A stretch of 64,000 bases of DNA from Petrolisthes cinctipes. Lineage: Eukaryota; Arthropoda; Malacostraca; Decapoda; Porcellanidae. The translations under genes and the position numbers were made by a program. How positions within the stretch are numbered: position 1 is the first letter of the stretch; each line of letters begins with the position of its first letter. The notes under the pieces were generated by a model. It was not told the origin of the DNA. It saw only the letters and a list, made by a program, of their open reading frames with translations, and made no database searches. Shown in pieces: positions 25,081 to 39,150 of the stretch. The stretch is from contig JAWQEG010001230.1 of NCBI GenBank assembly GCA_033782935.1, positions 124,001 through 188,000 of the forward strand, in the 5' to 3' direction.

Positions 25081-28000
25081 ATGCTCAAAATCGATATTTT
25101 AGGTGCAAAAAGTCGAAATGTGCATGCATCTTCTGTACCCGTTTATATCTCAAATTCAGGCTCAAAACACCCGAAAATTCAATATTTTTGGGTCCCCGAA
25201 GCGATCTGTACATGCCTACTCCGTGTTAGAGTATTTTCAAAATACAGGCCCAAAACATGCTCAAAATCGATATTTTAGGTGCCCAAAGTCGATATGTGCA
25301 TGCATCTTCTGTATCCGTCTATATCCCAAATTCAGGTTCAAAACACCCGAAAATTCGATATTTTTGGGTCCCAGAAGCGATCTGTACATGCCTACTTCTT
25401 GCTAGAATTTTTTCAAAATACAGACCCAAAACATTCTAAAAATCGATATTTAAGGTGCAAAAAGCCGATATGTGCATGCATCTTCTGTACCCGTTTATAT
25501 CTCAAATTCAGACTCAAAACTCCGAAAATTCGATATTTTTGGGTCCCTTAAGCGATCTGCACGTGCCTACTCAGTGCTAGAATGTTTTTAAAATACAGGC
25601 TTAAAACATGCTATAAATCGATATTTTAGGTGTGAAAAGTCGATATGTGCATGCATCTTCTGTACCCGTTTAAATCTCAAATTCAGGCTCAAAACACCCA
25701 AAAAATCGATATTTTTGTGTCCCAAAAGCCATCTGTACATGTCTACACTGTGTTATAGTATTTTTAAAATACAGGCCCAAAACATGCTCAAAATCGATAT
25801 TTTAGGTGTCCAAAGTCGATATGTGCATGCATCTTCTGTACCCGTTTATATCTCAAATTCAGGCTCAAAACACCCGAAAAGTCGATATTTTTGGGTCCCA
25901 AAAGCGATCTGTACATGTCTAAACTGGGTTATAGTATTTTCAAAATACAGGCCCAAAACATGCTGAAAATCTATATTTTAGGTGCCCAAAGTCAATATAT
26001 GTATGCATCTTCTGTACCCGTCTATATCCCAAATTCAGGTTCAAAACACCAGAAAATTCGGTATTTTTGGGTCCCAGAAGCGACCTGTACATGCCTACTC
26101 TTTGCTAGAATGTTTTCAAGATACAGACCCAAAACATGCTTAAAATCGATATTTTAGGTGCAAAAAGTCGATATGTGCATGCATCCTCTGTACACTGTTA
26201 TATCCCAAATTCTGGCTCAAAACCCCCGAAAATTCGATATTTTAGGGTCCCCGAAGCGATCTGTACATGCCTACTCAGTGCTAGAATATTTTCAAATTAT
26301 ACGCCCAAAACATACTAAAAATCGATATTTTTGGTGCCAAAGTCGATATGTGCATGCATCTTCTGTACCCGTTTATATATCAAATTCAGGCTCAAAACTC
26401 CCAAAAAATCGATATTTTTGTGTCCCAGAAGCGATCTGTACATGTCTACACCGTGCTATAGTATTTTCAAAATACAGGCCCAAAACATGCTCAAAATCGA
26501 TATTTTAGGTGCCCAAAGTCGATATGTGCATGCATCTTCTGTATCCGTCTATATCCCAAATTCAGGTTCAAAACCCCCGAAAATTCGATATTTTTAGGTC
26601 CAAGAAGCAATCTGTACATGCCTACACAGTGCTATAGTATTTTCATAATACAGGCCCAAAACATGCTCAAAATCGATATTTTAGGTGCCCAAAGTCGATA
26701 TATGCATGCATCTTCTGTATCCGTCTATATCCCAAATTCAGGTTCAAAACACCCGAAAATTCGATAATTTTGGGTCCCAGAAGCTATCTGTACATGCCTA
26801 CTCCTTGCTAGAATATTTTCAAGATACAGACCCAAAACATGCTCAAAATCGATATTTTAAGTGCAAAAAGTCGATATGTGCATGCATCTTCTGTACCCGT
26901 TTATATCTCAAATTCAGGCTCAAAACACCCAAAAAATCGATATTTTTGTGTCCCAGAAGCGATCTGTACATGTCTAAACTGGGTTATAGTATTTTCAAAT
27001 TTCAGGCCCAAAACATGCTAAAAATCGATATTTTAGGTGCCCAAAGTCAATATGTGCATGCATCTTCTGTACCCGTCTATATCCCAAATTCAGGTTCAAA
27101 ACACCAGAAAATTCGGTATTTTTGGGTCCCAGAAGCGACCTGTACATGCCTACTCCTTGCTAGAATGTTTTCAAGATACAGACCCAAAACATGCTCAAAA
27201 TCGATATTTTAGGTGCAAAAAGTCGAAATGTGCATGCATCTTCTGTACCCGTTTATATCTCAAATTCAGGCTCAAAACACCCGAAAATTCAATATTTTTG
27301 GGTCCCCGAAGCGATCTGTACATGCCTACTCCGTGTTAGAGTATTTTCAAAATACAGGCCCAAAACATGCTCAAAATCGATATTTTAGGTGCCCAAAGTC
27401 GATATGTGCATGCATCTTCTGTATCCGTCTATATCCCAAATTCAGGTTCAAAACACCCGAAAATTCGATATTTTTGGGTCCCAGAAGCGATCTGTACATG
27501 CCTACTTCTTGCTAGAATTTTTTCAAAATACAGACCCAAAACATTCTAAAAATCGATATTTAAGGTGCAAAAAGCCGATATGTGCATGCATCTTCTGTAC
27601 CCGTTTATATCTCAAATTCAGACTCAAAACTCCGAAAATTCGATATTTTTGGGTCCCTTAAGCGATCTGCACGTGCCTACTCAGTGCTAGAATGTTTTTA
27701 AAATACAGGCTTAAAACATGCTATAAATCGATATTTTAGGTGTGAAAAGTCGATATGTGCATGCATCTTCTGTACCCGTTTAAATCTCAAATTCAGGCTC
27801 AGAACACCCAAAAAATCGATATTTTTGTGTCCCAAAAGCCATCTGTACATGTCTACACTGTGTTATAGTATTTTTAAAATACAGGCCCAAAACATGCTCA
27901 AAATCGATATTTTAGGTGTCCAAAGTCGATATGTGCATGCATCTTCTGTACCCGTTTATATCTCAAATTCAGGCTCAAAACACCCGAAAAGTCGATATTT

Positions 28001-30050
28001 TTGGGTCCCAAAAGCGATCTGTACATGCCTACTCCGTGTTAATGTATTTTCAAAATACAGGCCCAAAACATGCTGAAAATCTATATTTTAGGTGCCCAAA
28101 GTCAATATATGTATGCATCTTCTGTACCCGTCTATATCCCAAATTCAGGTTCAAAACACCAGAAAATTCGGTATTTTTGGGTCCCAGAAGCGACCTGTAC
28201 ATGCCTACTCTTTGCTAGAATGTTTTCAAGATACAGACCCAAAACATGCTTAAAATCGATATTTTAGGTGCAAAAAGTCGATATGTGCATGCATCCTCTG
28301 TACCCTGTTATATCCCAAATTCTGGCTCAAAACCCCCGAAAATTCGATATTTTAGGGTCCCCGAAGCGATCTGTACATGCCTACTCAGTGCTAGAATATT
28401 TTCAAATTATACGCCCAAAACATACTAAAAATCGATATTTTTGGTGCCAAAGTCGATATGTGCATGCATATTCTGTACCCGTTTATATATCAAATTTAGG
28501 CTCAAAACTCCCAAAAAATCGATATTTTTGTGTCCCAGAAGCGATCTGTACATGTCTACACCGTGCTATAGTATTTTCAAAATACAGGCCCAAAACATGC
28601 TCAAAATCGATATTTTAGGTGCCCAAAGTCGATATGTGCATGCATCTTCTGTATCCGTCTATATCCCAAATTCAGGTTCAAAACCCCCGAAAATTCGATA
28701 TTTTTGGGTCCAAGAAGCAATCTGTACATGCCTACACAGTGCTATAGTATTTTCATAATACAGGCCCAAAACATGCTCAAAATCGATATTTTAGGTGCCC
28801 AAAGTCGATATATGCATGCATCTTCTGTATCCGTCTATATCCCAAATTCAGGTTCAAAACACCCGAAAATTCGATAATTTTGGGTCCCAGAAGCTATCTG
28901 TACATGCCTACTCCTTGCTAGAATATTTTCAAGATACAGACCCAAAACATGCTCAAAATCGATATTTTAAGTGCAAAAAGTCGATATGTGCATGCATCTT
29001 CTGTACCCGTTTATATCTCAAATTCAGGCTCAAAACACCCAAAAAATCGATATTTTTGTGTCCCAGAAGCGATCTGTACATGTCTAAACTGGGTTATAGT
29101 ATTTTCAAATTTCAGGCCCAAAACATGCTGAAAATCGATATTTTAGGTGCCCAAAGTCAATATGTGCATGCATCTTCTGTACCCGTCTATATCCCAAATT
29201 CAGGTTCAAAACACCAGAAAATTCGGTATTTTTGGGTCCCAGAAGCGACCTGTACATGCCTACTCCTTGCTAGAATATTTTCAAGATACAGACCCAAAAC
29301 ATGCTTAAAATCGATATTTTAGGTGCAAAAAGTCGATATGTGCATGCATCTTCTGTATCCGTCTATATCCCAAATTCAGGTTCAAAACACCCGAAAATTC
29401 GATATTTTTGGGTCCCAGAAGCGATCTGTACATGCCTACTTCTTGCTAGAATTTTTTCAAAATACAGACCCAAAACATTCTAAAAATCGATATTTAAGGT
29501 GCAAAAAGCCGATATGTGCATGCATCTTCTGTACCCGTTTATATCTCAAATTCAGACTCAAAACTCCGAAAATTCGATATTTTTGGGTCCCTTAAGCGAT
29601 CTGCACGTGCCTACTCAGTGCTAGAATGTTTTTAAAATACAGGCTTAAAACATGCTATAAATCGATATTTTAGGTGTGAAAAGTCGATATGTGCATGCAT
29701 CTTCTGTACCCGTTTAAATCTCAAATTCAGGCTCAAAACACCCAAAAAATCGATATTTTTGTGTCCCAAAAGCCATCTGTACATGTCTACACTGTGTTAT
29801 AGTATTTTTAAAATACAGGCCCAAAACATGCTCAAAATCGATATTTTAGGTGTCCAAAGTCGATATGTGCATGCATCTTCTGTACCCGTTTATATCTCAA
29901 ATTCAGGCTCAAAACACCCGAAAAGTCGATATTTTTGGGTCCTAAAAGCGATCTGTACATGCCTACTCCGTGTTAATGTATTTTCAAAATACAGGCCCAA
30001 AACATGCTGAAAATCTATATTTTAGGTGCCCAAAGTCAATATATGTATGC
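25081..30050 (+). repeat. 12-monomer HOR, 2,110-bp period
   Basis: Landmarks 25081, 25257, 25715, 26331 and 26685 recur at 27191, 27367, 27825, 28441 and 28795 (offset 2,110 bp, 12 monomers minus 2 bp). A third, partial copy starts at 29301. Within it the offset to the second copy is 1,934 bp (27389 to 29323, 27825 to 29759), so one monomer has been lost at its start. The 2-bp deficit fits the two 175-bp monomer types inside the unit, the AAAACTCCG type and the GGTGCCAAAG type. Copies look nearly identical by eye. Confidence 0.82.
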
Positions 30051-33000
30051 ATCTTCTGTACCCGTTTATATCTCAAATTCAGACTCAAAACACCCGAATA
30101 TTCGATATTTTTGGGTCCCAAAAGCAATGTGTACATGCCTACTCCGTGTTAGAGTATTTTCAAAATACAGGCCCAAAACATGCTCAAAATCGATATTTTA
30201 GGTGCCCAAAGTCGATATGTGCATGCATCTTCTGTATCCGTCTATATCCCAAATTCAGGTTCAAAACACCCGAAAATTCGATAATTTTGGGTCCCAGAAG
30301 TGATCTGTACATGCCTACTCCTTGCTAGAATATGTTCAAGATACAGACCCAAAACATGCTCAAAATCGATATTTTAAGTGCAAAAAGTCGATATGTGCAT
30401 GCATCTTCTGTACCCGTTTATATCTCAAATTCAGGCTAAAAACTCCGAAAATTCGATATTTCTGGGTCCCTTGAGCAATCTGCACATGCCTACTCAGTGC
30501 TAGAATGTTTTTAAAATACAGGCTTAACACATGCTATAAAACGATATTTTAGGTGTCCAAAGTCGATATGTGAATGCATCTTCTGAACCCGTTTATATCT
30601 CAAATTCGGGCTCAAAACACCCAAAAAATCGATATTTTTGTGTCCCAGAAGCGATCTGTACATGCCTACACAGTGTTAGAGTATTTTCAAAATACAGGCC
30701 CAAAACATGCTCAAAATCGATATTTTAGGTGCCCAAAGTCGATATGTGCATGCATCTTCTGTACTCGTTTATATCTCAAATTCAGACTCAAAACACCCGA
30801 ATATTCGATAATTTTGGGTCCCAAAAGCAATGTGTACATGCATACTCCGTGTTAGAGTATTTTCAAAATACAGGCCTAAAACATGCTGAAAATCGATATT
30901 TTAGCTGCCCAAAGTCAATATGTGTATGCATCTTCTGTACCCGTCTATATCCCAAATTCAGGTTCAAAACACTCGAAAATTCGATATTTTTGGGTCCCAG
31001 AAGCAATCTGTACATGCCTACTTCTTGCTAGAATGTTTTCAAGATACAGACCCAAAACATGCTCAAAATCGATATTTTAAGTGCAAAAAGTCGATATGTG
31101 CATGCATCTTCTGTACCCGATTATATCTCAAATTCAGGCTCAAAACTCCGAAAATTCGATATTTTTGGGTTCCTTAAGCAATCTGCACATGCCTACTCAG
31201 TGCTAGAATGTTTTTAAAATACAGGTTTAACACAAGCTATAAATCGATATTTTAGGTGTCCAAAGTCGATATGTGTATGCATCTTCTGAACCCGTTTATA
31301 TCTCAAATTCAGGCTCAAAACACCCAAAAAATCGATAGTTTTGTGTCCCAGAAGCGATCTGTACATGCCTACACAGTGTTAGAGTATTTTAAAAATACAG
31401 GCCCAAAACATGCTCAAAATCGATATTTTAGGTGCCCAAAGTCGATATGTGCATACATCTTCTGTACCCGTTTATATCTCAAATTCAGACTCAAAACACC
31501 CGAATATTCGATATTTTTGGGTCCCAAAAGCAATGTGTACATGCATACTCCGAGTTTGAGTATTTTCAAAATACAGGCCTAAAACATGCTGAAAATCGAT
31601 AATTTAGCTGCCCAAAGTCAATATGTGTATGCATCTTCTGTACCCGTCTATATCCCAAATTAAGGTTCAAAACACTCGAAAATTCGATATTTTTGGGTCC
31701 CAGAAGCAATCTGTACATGCCTACTTCTTGCTAGAATGTTTTCAAGATACAGACCCAAAACATGCTCAAAATCGATATTTTAGGTGCAAAAAGTCGAAAT
31801 GTGCATGCATCTTCTGTACCCGTTTATATCTCAAATTCAGGCTCAAAACACCCGAAAATTCTATATTTTTGGGTCCCCGAAGCGATCTGTACATGCCTAC
31901 TCCGTGTTAGAGTATTTTCAAAATACAGGCCCAAAACATGCTCAAAATCGATATTTTAGGTGCCCAAAGTCGATATGTGCATGCATCTTCTGTATCCGTC
32001 TATATCCCAAATTCAGGTTCAAAACACCGGAAAATTCGATATTTTTGGGTCCCAGAAGCGATCTGTACATGATTACTTCTTGCTAGAATTTTTTCAAAAT
32101 ACAGACCCAAAACATTCTAAAAATCGATATTTAAGGTGCAAAAAGCCGATATGTGCATGCATCTTCTGTACCCGTTTATATCTCAAATTCAGACTCAAAA
32201 CTCCGAAAATTCGATATTTTTGGGTCCCTTAAGCGATCTGCACATGCCTACTCAGTGCTAGAATGTTTTTAAAATACAGGCTTAAAACATGCTAAAAATC
32301 GATATTTTAGGTGTGAAAAGTCGATATGTGCATGCATCTTCTGTACCCGTTTAAATCTCAAATTTAGGCTCAAAACACCCAAAAAATCGATGTTTTTGTG
32401 TCCCAAAAGCCATCTGTACATGTCTACACTGTGTTATAGTATTTTTAAAATACAGGCCCAAAACATGCTCAAAATCGATATTTTAAGTGTCCAAAGTCGA
32501 TATGTGCATGCATCTTCTGTACCCGATTATATCTCAAATTCAGGCTCAAAACACCCGAAAAGTCGATATTTTTGGGTCCCAGAAGCGATCTGTACATGCC
32601 TACTCCGTGTTAATGTATTTTCAAAATACAGGCCCAAAACATGCTGAAAATCTATATTTTAGGTGCCCAAAGTCAATATATGTATGCATCTTCTGTACCC
32701 GTCTATATCCCAAATTCAGGTTCAAAACACCAGAAAATTCGGTATTTTTGGGTCCCAGAAGCGATCTGTACATGCCTACTCTTTGCTAGAATGTTTTCAA
32801 GATACAGACCCAAAACATGCTTAAAATCGATATTTTAGGTGCAAAAAGTCGATATGTGCATGCATCCTCTGTACCCTGTTATATCCCAAATTCTGACTCA
32901 AAACCCCCGAAAATTCGATATTTTTGGGTCCCCGAAGCGATCTGTACATGCCTACTCAGTGCTAGAATATTTTCAAATTATACGCCCAAAACATACTAAA

Positions 33001-36000
33001 AATCGATATTTTTGGTGCCAAAGTCGATATGTGCATGCATCTTCTGTACCCGTTTATATATCAAATTCAGGCTCAAAACACCCAAAAAATCGATATTTTT
33101 GTGTCCCAGAAGCGATCTGTACATGTCTACACCGTGCTAGAGTATTTTCAAAATACTGGCCCAAAACATGCTCAAAATCGATATTTTAGGTGCCCAAAGT
33201 CGATATGTGCATGCATCTTCTGTATCCGTCTATATCTCAAATTCAGGTTCAAAACACCCGAAAATTCGATAATTTTGGGTCCCAGAAGCTATCTGTACAT
33301 GCCTACTCCTTGCTAGAATATTTTCAAGATACAGACCCAAAACATGCTCAAAATCGATATTTTAAGTGCAAAAAGTCGATATGTGCATGCATCTTCTGTA
33401 CCCGTTTATATCTCAAATTCAGGCTCAAAACACCCAAAAAATCGATATTTTTGTGTCCCAGAAGCGATCTGTACATGTCTAAACTGCGTTATAGTATTTT
33501 CAAATTACAGGCCCAAAACATGCTGAAAATCGATATTTTAGGTGCCCAAAGTCAATATGTGCATGCATCTTCTGTACCCGTCTATATCCCAAATTCAGGT
33601 TCAAAACACCAGAAAATTCGGTATTTTTGGATCCCAGAAGCGACCTGTACATGCCTACTCCTTGCTAGAATGTTTTCAAGATACAGACCCAAAACATGCT
33701 TAAAATCGATATTTTAGGTGCAAAAAGTCGATATGTGCATGCATCCTCTGTACCCTGTTATATCCCAAATTCAGGTTCAAAACACCCGAAAATTCGATAA
33801 TTTTGGGTCCCCGAAGCGATCTGTACATGCCTACTCCTTGCTAGAATATGTTCAAGATACAGACCCAAAACATGCTCAAAATCGATATTTTAAGTGCAAA
33901 AAGTCGATATGTGCATGCATCTTCTGTACCCGTTTATATCTCAAATTCAGGCTAAAAACTCCGAAAATTCGATATTTTTGGGTCCCTTGAGCAATCTGCA
34001 CATGCCTACTCAGTGCTAGAATGTTTTTAAAATACAGGCTTAACACATGCTATAAAACGATATTTTAGGTGTCCAAAGTCGATATGTGCATGCATCTTCT
34101 GAACCCGTTTATATCTCAAATTCGTGCTCAAAACACCCAAAAAATCGATATTTTTGTGTCCCAGAAGCGATCTGTACATGCCTACACAGTGTTAGAGTAT
34201 TTTCAAAATACAGGCCCAAAACTTGCTCAAAATCGATAAATTAGGTGCCCAAAGTCGATATGTGCATGCATCTTCTGTACCCGTTTATATCTCAAATTCA
34301 GACTCAAAACACCCGAATATTCGATATTTTTGGGTCCCAAAAGCAATGTGTACATTCCTACTCCGTGTTAGAGTATTTTCAAAATACAGGCCCAAAACAT
34401 GCTCAAAATCGATATTTTAGGTGCCCTAAGTCGATATGTGCATGCATCTTCTGTATCCGTCTATATCCCAAATTCAGGTTCAAAACACCCGAAAATTCGA
34501 TGATTTTGGGTCCCAGAAGTGATCTGTACATGCCTACTCCTTGCTAGAATATGTTCAAGATACAGACCCAAAACATGCTCAAAATCGATATTTTAGGTGC
34601 AAAAAGTCGATATGTGCATGCATCTTCTGTACCCGTTTATATCTCAAATTCAGGCTAAAAACTCCGAAAATTCGATATTTTTGGGTCCCTTGAGCAATCT
34701 GCACATGCCTACTCAGTGCTAGAATGTTTTTAAAATACAGGCTTAACACATGCTATAAAACGATATTTTAGGTGTCCAAAGTCGATATGTGCATGCATCT
34801 TCTGAACCCGTTTATATCTCAAATTCAGGCTCAAAACACCCAAAAAATCGATATTTTTGTGTCCCAGAAGCGATCTGTACATGCCTACACAGTGTTAGAG
34901 TATTTTCAAAATACAGGCCCAAAACATGCTCAAAATCGATATTTTAGGTGCCCAAAGTCGATATGTGCATGCATCTTCTGTACTCGTTTATATCTCAAAT
35001 TCAGACTCAAAACACCCGAATATTCGATAATTTTGGGTCCCAAAAGCAATGTGTACATGCATACTCCGTGTTAGAGTATTTTCAAAATACAGGCCTAAAA
35101 CATGCTGAAAATCGATATTTTAGCTGCCCAAAGTCAATATGTGTATGCATCTTCTGTACCCGTCTATATCCCAAATTCAGGTTCAAAACACTCGAAAATT
35201 CGATATTTTTGGGTCCCAGAAGCAATCTGTACATGCCTACTTCTTGCTAGAATGTTTTCAAGATACAGACCCAAAACATGCTCAAAATCGATATTTTAAG
35301 TGCAAAAAGTCGATATGTGCATGCATCTTCTGTACCCGATTATATCTCAAATTCAGGCTCAAAACTCCGAAAATTCGATATTTTTGGGTTCCTTAAGCAA
35401 TCTGCACATGCCTACTCAGTGCTAGAATGTTTTTAAAATACAGGTTTAACACAAGCTATAAATCGATATTTTAGGTTTCCAAAGTCGATATGTGTATGCA
35501 TCTTCTGAACCCGTTTATATCTCAAATTCAGGCTCAAAACACCCAAAAAATCGATAGTTTTGTGTCCCAGAAGCGATCTGTACATGCCTACACAGTGTTA
35601 GAGTATTTTCAAAATACAGGCCCAAAACATGCTCAAAATCGATATTTTAGGTGCCCAAAGTCGATATGTGCATACATCTTCTGTACCCGTTTATATCTCA
35701 AATTCAGACTCAAAACACCCGAATATTCGATATTTTTGGGTCCCAAAAGCAATGTGTACATGCATACTCCGAGTTTGAGTATTTTCAAAATACAGGCCTA
35801 AAACATGCTGAAAATCGATAATTTAGCTGCCCAAAGTCAATATGTGTATGCATCTTCTGTACCCGTCTATATCCCAAATTAAGGTTCAAAACACTCGAAA
35901 ATTCGATATTTTTGGGTCCCAGAAGCAATCTGTACATGCCTACTTCTTGCTAGAATGTTTTCAAGATACAGACCCAAAACATGCTCAAAATCGATATTTT

Positions 36001-39000
36001 AGGTGCAAAAAGTCGAAATGTGCATGCATCTTCTGTACCCGTTTATATCTCAAATTCAGGCTCAAAACACCCGAAAATTCTATATTTTTGGGTCCCCGAA
36101 GCGATCTGTACATGCCTACTCCGTGTTAGAGTATTTTCAAAATACAGGCCCAAAACATGCTCAAAATCGATATTTTAGGTGCCCAAAGTCGATATGTGCA
36201 TGCATCTTCTGTATCCGTCTATATCCCAAATTCAGGTTCAAAACACCGGAAAATTCGATATTTTTGGGTCCCAGAAGCGATCTGTACATGATTACTTCTT
36301 GCTAGAATTTTTTCAAAATACAGACCCAAAACATTCTAAAAATCGATATTTAAGGTGCAAAAAGCCGATATGTGCATGCATCTTCTGTACCCGTTTATAT
36401 CTCAAATTCAGACTCAAAACTCCGAAAATTCGATATTTTTGGGTCCCTTAAGCGATCTGCACATGCCTACTCAGTGCTAGAATGTTTTTAAAATACAGGC
36501 TTAAAACATGCTAAAAATCGATATTTTAGGTGTGAAAAGTCGATATGTGCATGCATCTTCTGTACCCGTTTAAATCTCAAATTCAGGCTCAAAACACCCA
36601 AAAAATCGATGTTTTTGTGTCCCAAAAGCCATCTGTACATGTCTACACTGTGTTATAGTATTTTTAAAATACAGGCCCAAAACATGCTCAAAATCGATAT
36701 TTTAAGTGTCCAAAGTCGATATGTGCATGCATCTTCTGTACCCGTTTATATCTCAAATTCAGGCTCAAAACACCCGAAAAGTCGATATTTTTGGGTCCCA
36801 GAAGCGATCTGTACATGCCTACTCCGTGTTAATGTATTTTCAAAATACAGGCCCAAAACATGCTGAAAATCTATATTTTAGGTGCCCAAAGTCAATATAT
36901 GTATGCATCTTCTGTACCCATCTATATCCCAAATTCAGGTTCAAAACACCAGAAAATTCGGTATTTTTGGGTCCCAGAAGCGATCTGTACATGCCTACTC
37001 TTTGCTAGAATGTTTTCAAGATACAGACCCAAAACATGCTTAAAATCGATATTTTAGGTGCAAAAAGTCGATATGTGCATGCATCCTCTGTACCCTGTTA
37101 TATCCCAAATTCTGACTCAAAACCCCCGAAAATTCGATATTTTTGGGTCCCCGAAGCGATCTGTACATGCCTACTCAGTGCTAGAATATTTTCAAATTAT
37201 ACGCCCAAAACATACTAAAAATCGATATTTTTGGTGCCAAAGTCGATATGTGCATGCATCTTCTGTACCCGTTTATATATCAAATTCAGGCTCAAAACAC
37301 CCAAAAAATCGATATTTTTGTGTCCCAGAAGCGATCTGTACATGTCTACACCGTGCTAGAGTATTTTCAAAATACTGGCCCAAAACATGCTCAAAATCGA
37401 TATTTTAGGTGCCCAAAGTCGATATGTGCATGCATCTTCTGTATCCGTCTATATCTCAAATTCAGGTTCAAAACACCCGAAAATTCGATAATTTTGGGTC
37501 CCAGAAGCTATCTGTACATGCCTACTCCTTGCTAGAATATTTTCAAGATACAGACCCAAAACATGCTCAAAATCGATATTTTAAGTGCAAAAAGTCGATA
37601 TGTGCATGCATCTTCTGTACCCGTTTATATCTCAAATTCAGGCTCAAAACACCCAAAAAATCGATATTTTTGTGTCCCAGAAGCGATCTGTACATGTCTA
37701 AACTGCGTTATAGTATTTTCAAATTACAGGCCCAAAACATGCTGAAAATCGATATTTTAGGTGCCCAAAGTCAATATGTGCATGCATCTTCTGTACCCGT
37801 CTATATCCCAAATTCAGGTTCAAAACACCAGAAAATTCGGTATTTTTGGATCCCAGAAGCGACCTGTACATGCCTACTCCTTGCTAGAATGTTTTCAAGA
37901 TACAGACCCAAAACATGCTTAAAATCGATATTTTAGGTGCAAAAAGTCGATATGTGCATGCATCCTCTGTACCCTGTTATATCCCAAATTCAGGTTCAAA
38001 ACACCCGAAAATTCGATAATTTTGGGTCCCCGAAGCGATCTGTACATGCCTACTCCTTGCTAGAATATGTTCAAGATACAGACCCAAAACATGCTCAAAA
38101 TCGATATTTTAAGTGCAAAAAGTCGATATGTGCATGCATCTTCTGTACCCGTTTATATCTCAAATTCAGGCTAAAAACTCCGAAAATTCGATATTTTTGG
38201 GTCCCTTGAGCAATCTGCACATGCCTACTCAGTGCTAGAATGTTTTTAAAATACAGGCTTAACACATGCTATAAAACGATATTTTAGGTGTCCAAAGTCG
38301 ATATGTGCATGCATCTTCTGAACCCGTTTATATCTCAAATTCGGGCTCAAAACACCCAAAAAATCGATATTTTTGTGTCCCAGAAGCGATCTGTACATGC
38401 CTACACAGTGTTAGAGTATTTTCAAAATACAGGCCCAAAACTTGCTCAAAATCGATAAATTAGGTGCCCAAAGTCGATATGTGCATGCATCTTCTGTACC
38501 CGTTTATATCTCAAATTCAGACTCAAAACACCCGAATATTCGATATTTTTGGGTCCCAAAAGCAATGTGTACATTCCTACTCCGTGTTAGAGTATTTTCA
38601 AAATACAGGCCCAAAACATGATCAAAATCGATATTTTAGGTGCCCTAAGTCGATATGTGCATGCATCTTCTGTATCCGTCTATATCCCAAATTCAGGTTC
38701 AAAACACCCGAAAATTCGATGATTTTGGGTCCCAGAAGTGATCTGTACATGCCTACTCCTTGCTAGAATATGTTCAAGATACAGACCCAAAACATGCTCA
38801 AAATCGATATTTTAGGTGCAAAAAGTCGATATGTGCATGCATCTTCTGTACCCGTTTATATCTCAAATTCAGGCTAAAAACTCCGAAAATTCGATATTTT
38901 TGGGTCCCTTGAGCAATCTGCACATGCCTACTCAGTGCTAGAATGTTTTTAAAATACAGGCTTAACACATGCTATAAAACGATATTTTAGGTGTCCAAAG

Positions 39001-39150
39001 TCGATATGTGCATGCATCTTCTGAACCCGTTTATATCTCAAATTCAGGCTCAAAACACCCAAAAAATCGATATTTTTGTGTCCCAGAAGCGATCTGTACA
39101 TGCCTACACAGTGTTAGAGTATTTTCAAAATACAGGCCCAAAACATGCTC
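30050..39150 (+). repeat. 24-monomer HOR, 4,219-bp period
   Basis: Landmarks 30026, 30729, 31256, 31623, 31784, 32487, 33029, 33190, 34245 and 34772 each recur exactly 4,219 bp later (34245, 34948, 35475, 35842, 36003, 36706, 37248, 37409, 38464, 38991). The block is slightly over two copies. The length is 24 monomers minus 5 bp, matching several 175-bp monomers in the unit. Rare shared variants prove common origin: CAGGTTTAACACAAGC (31224, 35443), CGATAAATTAGG (34235, 38454), CGATGATTTTGGG (34498, 38717) and TTTTTGGATCCCAG (33626, 37845). Differences are few, for example GGTGTCC against GGTTTCC near 31256/35475 and CATGCTC against CATGATC near 34399/38618. Confidence 0.88.
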
